Below are positions 63,083 through 64,000 of a DNA stretch of 64,000 nt, one piece after another. Source of the stretch: Bacteroidota bacterium (lineage in GTDB: Bacteria > Bacteroidota > Bacteroidia > Bacteroidales > Tannerellaceae). Below the pieces are notes generated by a model. It worked only from the letters and a program-made list of their open reading frames with translations. It made no database searches and had not been told where the DNA came from. Both the position numbers and the translations under genes were made by a program. Within the stretch, counting starts at the first letter, position 1. Each line of letters opens with the position of its first letter. The stretch lies in assembly GCA_023429375.1 (NCBI GenBank), contig JAEYVY010000007.1, positions 186,001 through 250,000 on the forward strand, given 5' to 3'.

Positions 63083-63988
63083 TTATTCGTTGAAGTTGAG
63101 GTTAAACACTACAATTTCGCTATCAGTCCCGATTCGGAAAGGAGGCCCCCATAAAGAAAGACCTGAAGATACGTAGAGATGCGTGTTTTGTCGTTTCTCG
63201 TATCCATAGCTAAGCTCGAACAAATAATCGGTTAGTAAGCTCAACGGCCAGACTTGCCCACGATGAGTGTGTCCGCTTACTTGAAGGTCCACACCGGCAT
63301 TCACTGCTTGATCCAGTTCATAAGGCTGATGATCCAGAAGGATAATAGGTTTGGAGGCATCTGCTTGTTTGGATAATTCGCTTAAGGGCAGACGTTTGTG
63401 GTTGTGACGATCGTCTCGTCCAATCAATTGAATCCCGTTTGGGAGCGTTATCGTAGAGTCGCGCAGCAAGTGTATAGAAGTCGAATTTATAAATTTCACA
63501 CTTTCATTTATACCCGCTATATACTCATGATTTCCGGGAACCATAAATACACCGTAGCTTGCTGTGAGTCTGTTTATATCTTCGTTCATGTGCTCCTCAA
63601 TTAGGGGCTGAACGTCATTGTCAATCAGGTCGCCACTAATCAGAATCAAGTCGGGGTTCAATTTATTTATAGTATCGACATATTTACTGAGAGCCGCCTT
63701 TCCGGTACCCACACCCAGATGTATATCGCTTATCGCAACGATGCGCAGTGAAGAAACCTCTGCTTGTTTGCTTACATTGAGGGTATATTCCTTTGTTTTA
63801 GGATTTTTATAATTATAATAACCATAGCTCAGCACGCATAAAGTAAGTGCAAATGCCAACAGAAACCCATACGTAAAAGGTTTGTATAGTAATTTAATGA
63901 TATCAAATACGATAAGGAGAAGGGTCATATAAAGCGTAAATATGAGCCAACTACTGCCCACTTCATGTGTAAACGAAAGGAGTTTCAT
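63083..63988 (-). CDS. Membrane-anchored metallophosphoesterase, smaller paralogue
   Basis: A 301-residue protein with two N-terminal hydrophobic helices (about 14-33 and 37-55) and a calcineurin-like domain with ISDIHLGVGTGK, LISGDLIDND, VPGNHEYIAG and SGHTHRGQVWP. Shares the closing SSGLSLWGPPFRIGTDSE with its neighbour (SSGIGIAGPPYRIGTVSE), so the two are tandem duplicates. The ATG lies only 12 bases from the window edge; upstream sequence is not visible, but MKLLSF followed by a helix is a plausible start. Confidence 0.85.
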   Translation of the reverse strand: MKLLSFTHEVGSSWLIFTLYMTLLLIVFDIIKLLYKPFTYGFLLAFALTLCVLSYGYYNYKNPKTKEYTLNVSKQAEVSSLRIVAISDIHLGVGTGKAALSKYVDTINKLNPDLILISGDLIDNDVQPLIEEHMNEDINRLTASYGVFMVPGNHEYIAGINESVKFINSTSIHLLRDSTITLPNGIQLIGRDDRHNHKRLPLSELSKQADASKPIILLDHQPYELDQAVNAGVDLQVSGHTHRGQVWPLSLLTDYLFELSYGYEKRQNTHLYVSSGLSLWGPPFRIGTDSEIVVFNLNFNE

Positions 63989-64000
63989 CGAAATTCCAGA

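Overview
The window comes from a member of the Bacteroidales, most likely the Parabacteroides/Tannerella/Porphyromonas side of the order. The evidence is a complete type IX secretion core operon (porP-porK-porL-porM-porN), a b558-type fumarate reductase/succinate dehydrogenase operon (frdCAB), a GH92 mannosidase, promoters of the Bacteroidetes type (TTG then TAnnTTTG) and near absence of Shine-Dalgarno sequences. The genus is an inference; no rRNA or marker gene here settles it.

Layout. 1-1.6 kb: 3' part of a large OmpA-like/TPR protein. 1.8-4.9 kb: MacB-like ABC exporter (minus). 5.3-8.7 kb: frdC-frdA-frdB. 9.0-19.5 kb: an AT-rich surface-polysaccharide locus with a UDP-sugar dehydrogenase, a Wzx-type flippase, a WbsX-like protein, two tandem dTDP-sugar 3,4-ketoisomerases, a sugar aminotransferase and four glycosyltransferases, with decayed or unexplained spacers. 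19.5-28.4 kb: YfhO membrane protein, S9 peptidase, Pit phosphate transporter fused to a PhoU-like tail, aldo/keto reductase. 28.4-32.0 kb (minus): dapB, two signal peptidase I paralogues (the second without the catalytic Ser and Lys) and wbqC. 32.2-37.0 kb: NlpE-like lipoprotein, NfnAB-type transhydrogenase, a GroES-like orphan, a small protein that is almost only a T9SS sorting domain, and RNase Z. 37.1-41.0 kb: M16 peptidase and a split chromate transporter. 41.1-47.2 kb: T9SS core operon. 47.3-58.8 kb: a DUF2795-like protein, cobalamin adenosyltransferase, methyltransferase, gluconate kinase and permease, membrane pyrophosphatase, GH92 and PNPase. 58.9-64 kb: two identical tRNA-Asn genes, a PfkB kinase, a C-terminal processing protease and two metallophosphoesterases.

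How the parts fit. Most of the window is ordinary chromosomal core. frdCAB, the membrane pyrophosphatase and NfnAB are parts of anaerobic energy metabolism. Signal peptidase, PorPKLMN and the sorting-domain peptide concern protein export. The polysaccharide locus makes an amino-deoxy-sugar-containing glycan but lacks a recognisable polymerase, an initiating transferase and rmlAB, so it depends on genes elsewhere.

The least explained structure is a three-copy intergenic element (about 1659-1820, 32673-32860 and 49111-49256). It carries several arms of the type CATCCCGAACG and their complements, placed at gene 3' ends. In the two fuller copies the arms run A-B-A'-B', and the base differences match A with A' and B with B', which suggests interleaved or alternative pairing rather than one simple terminator.
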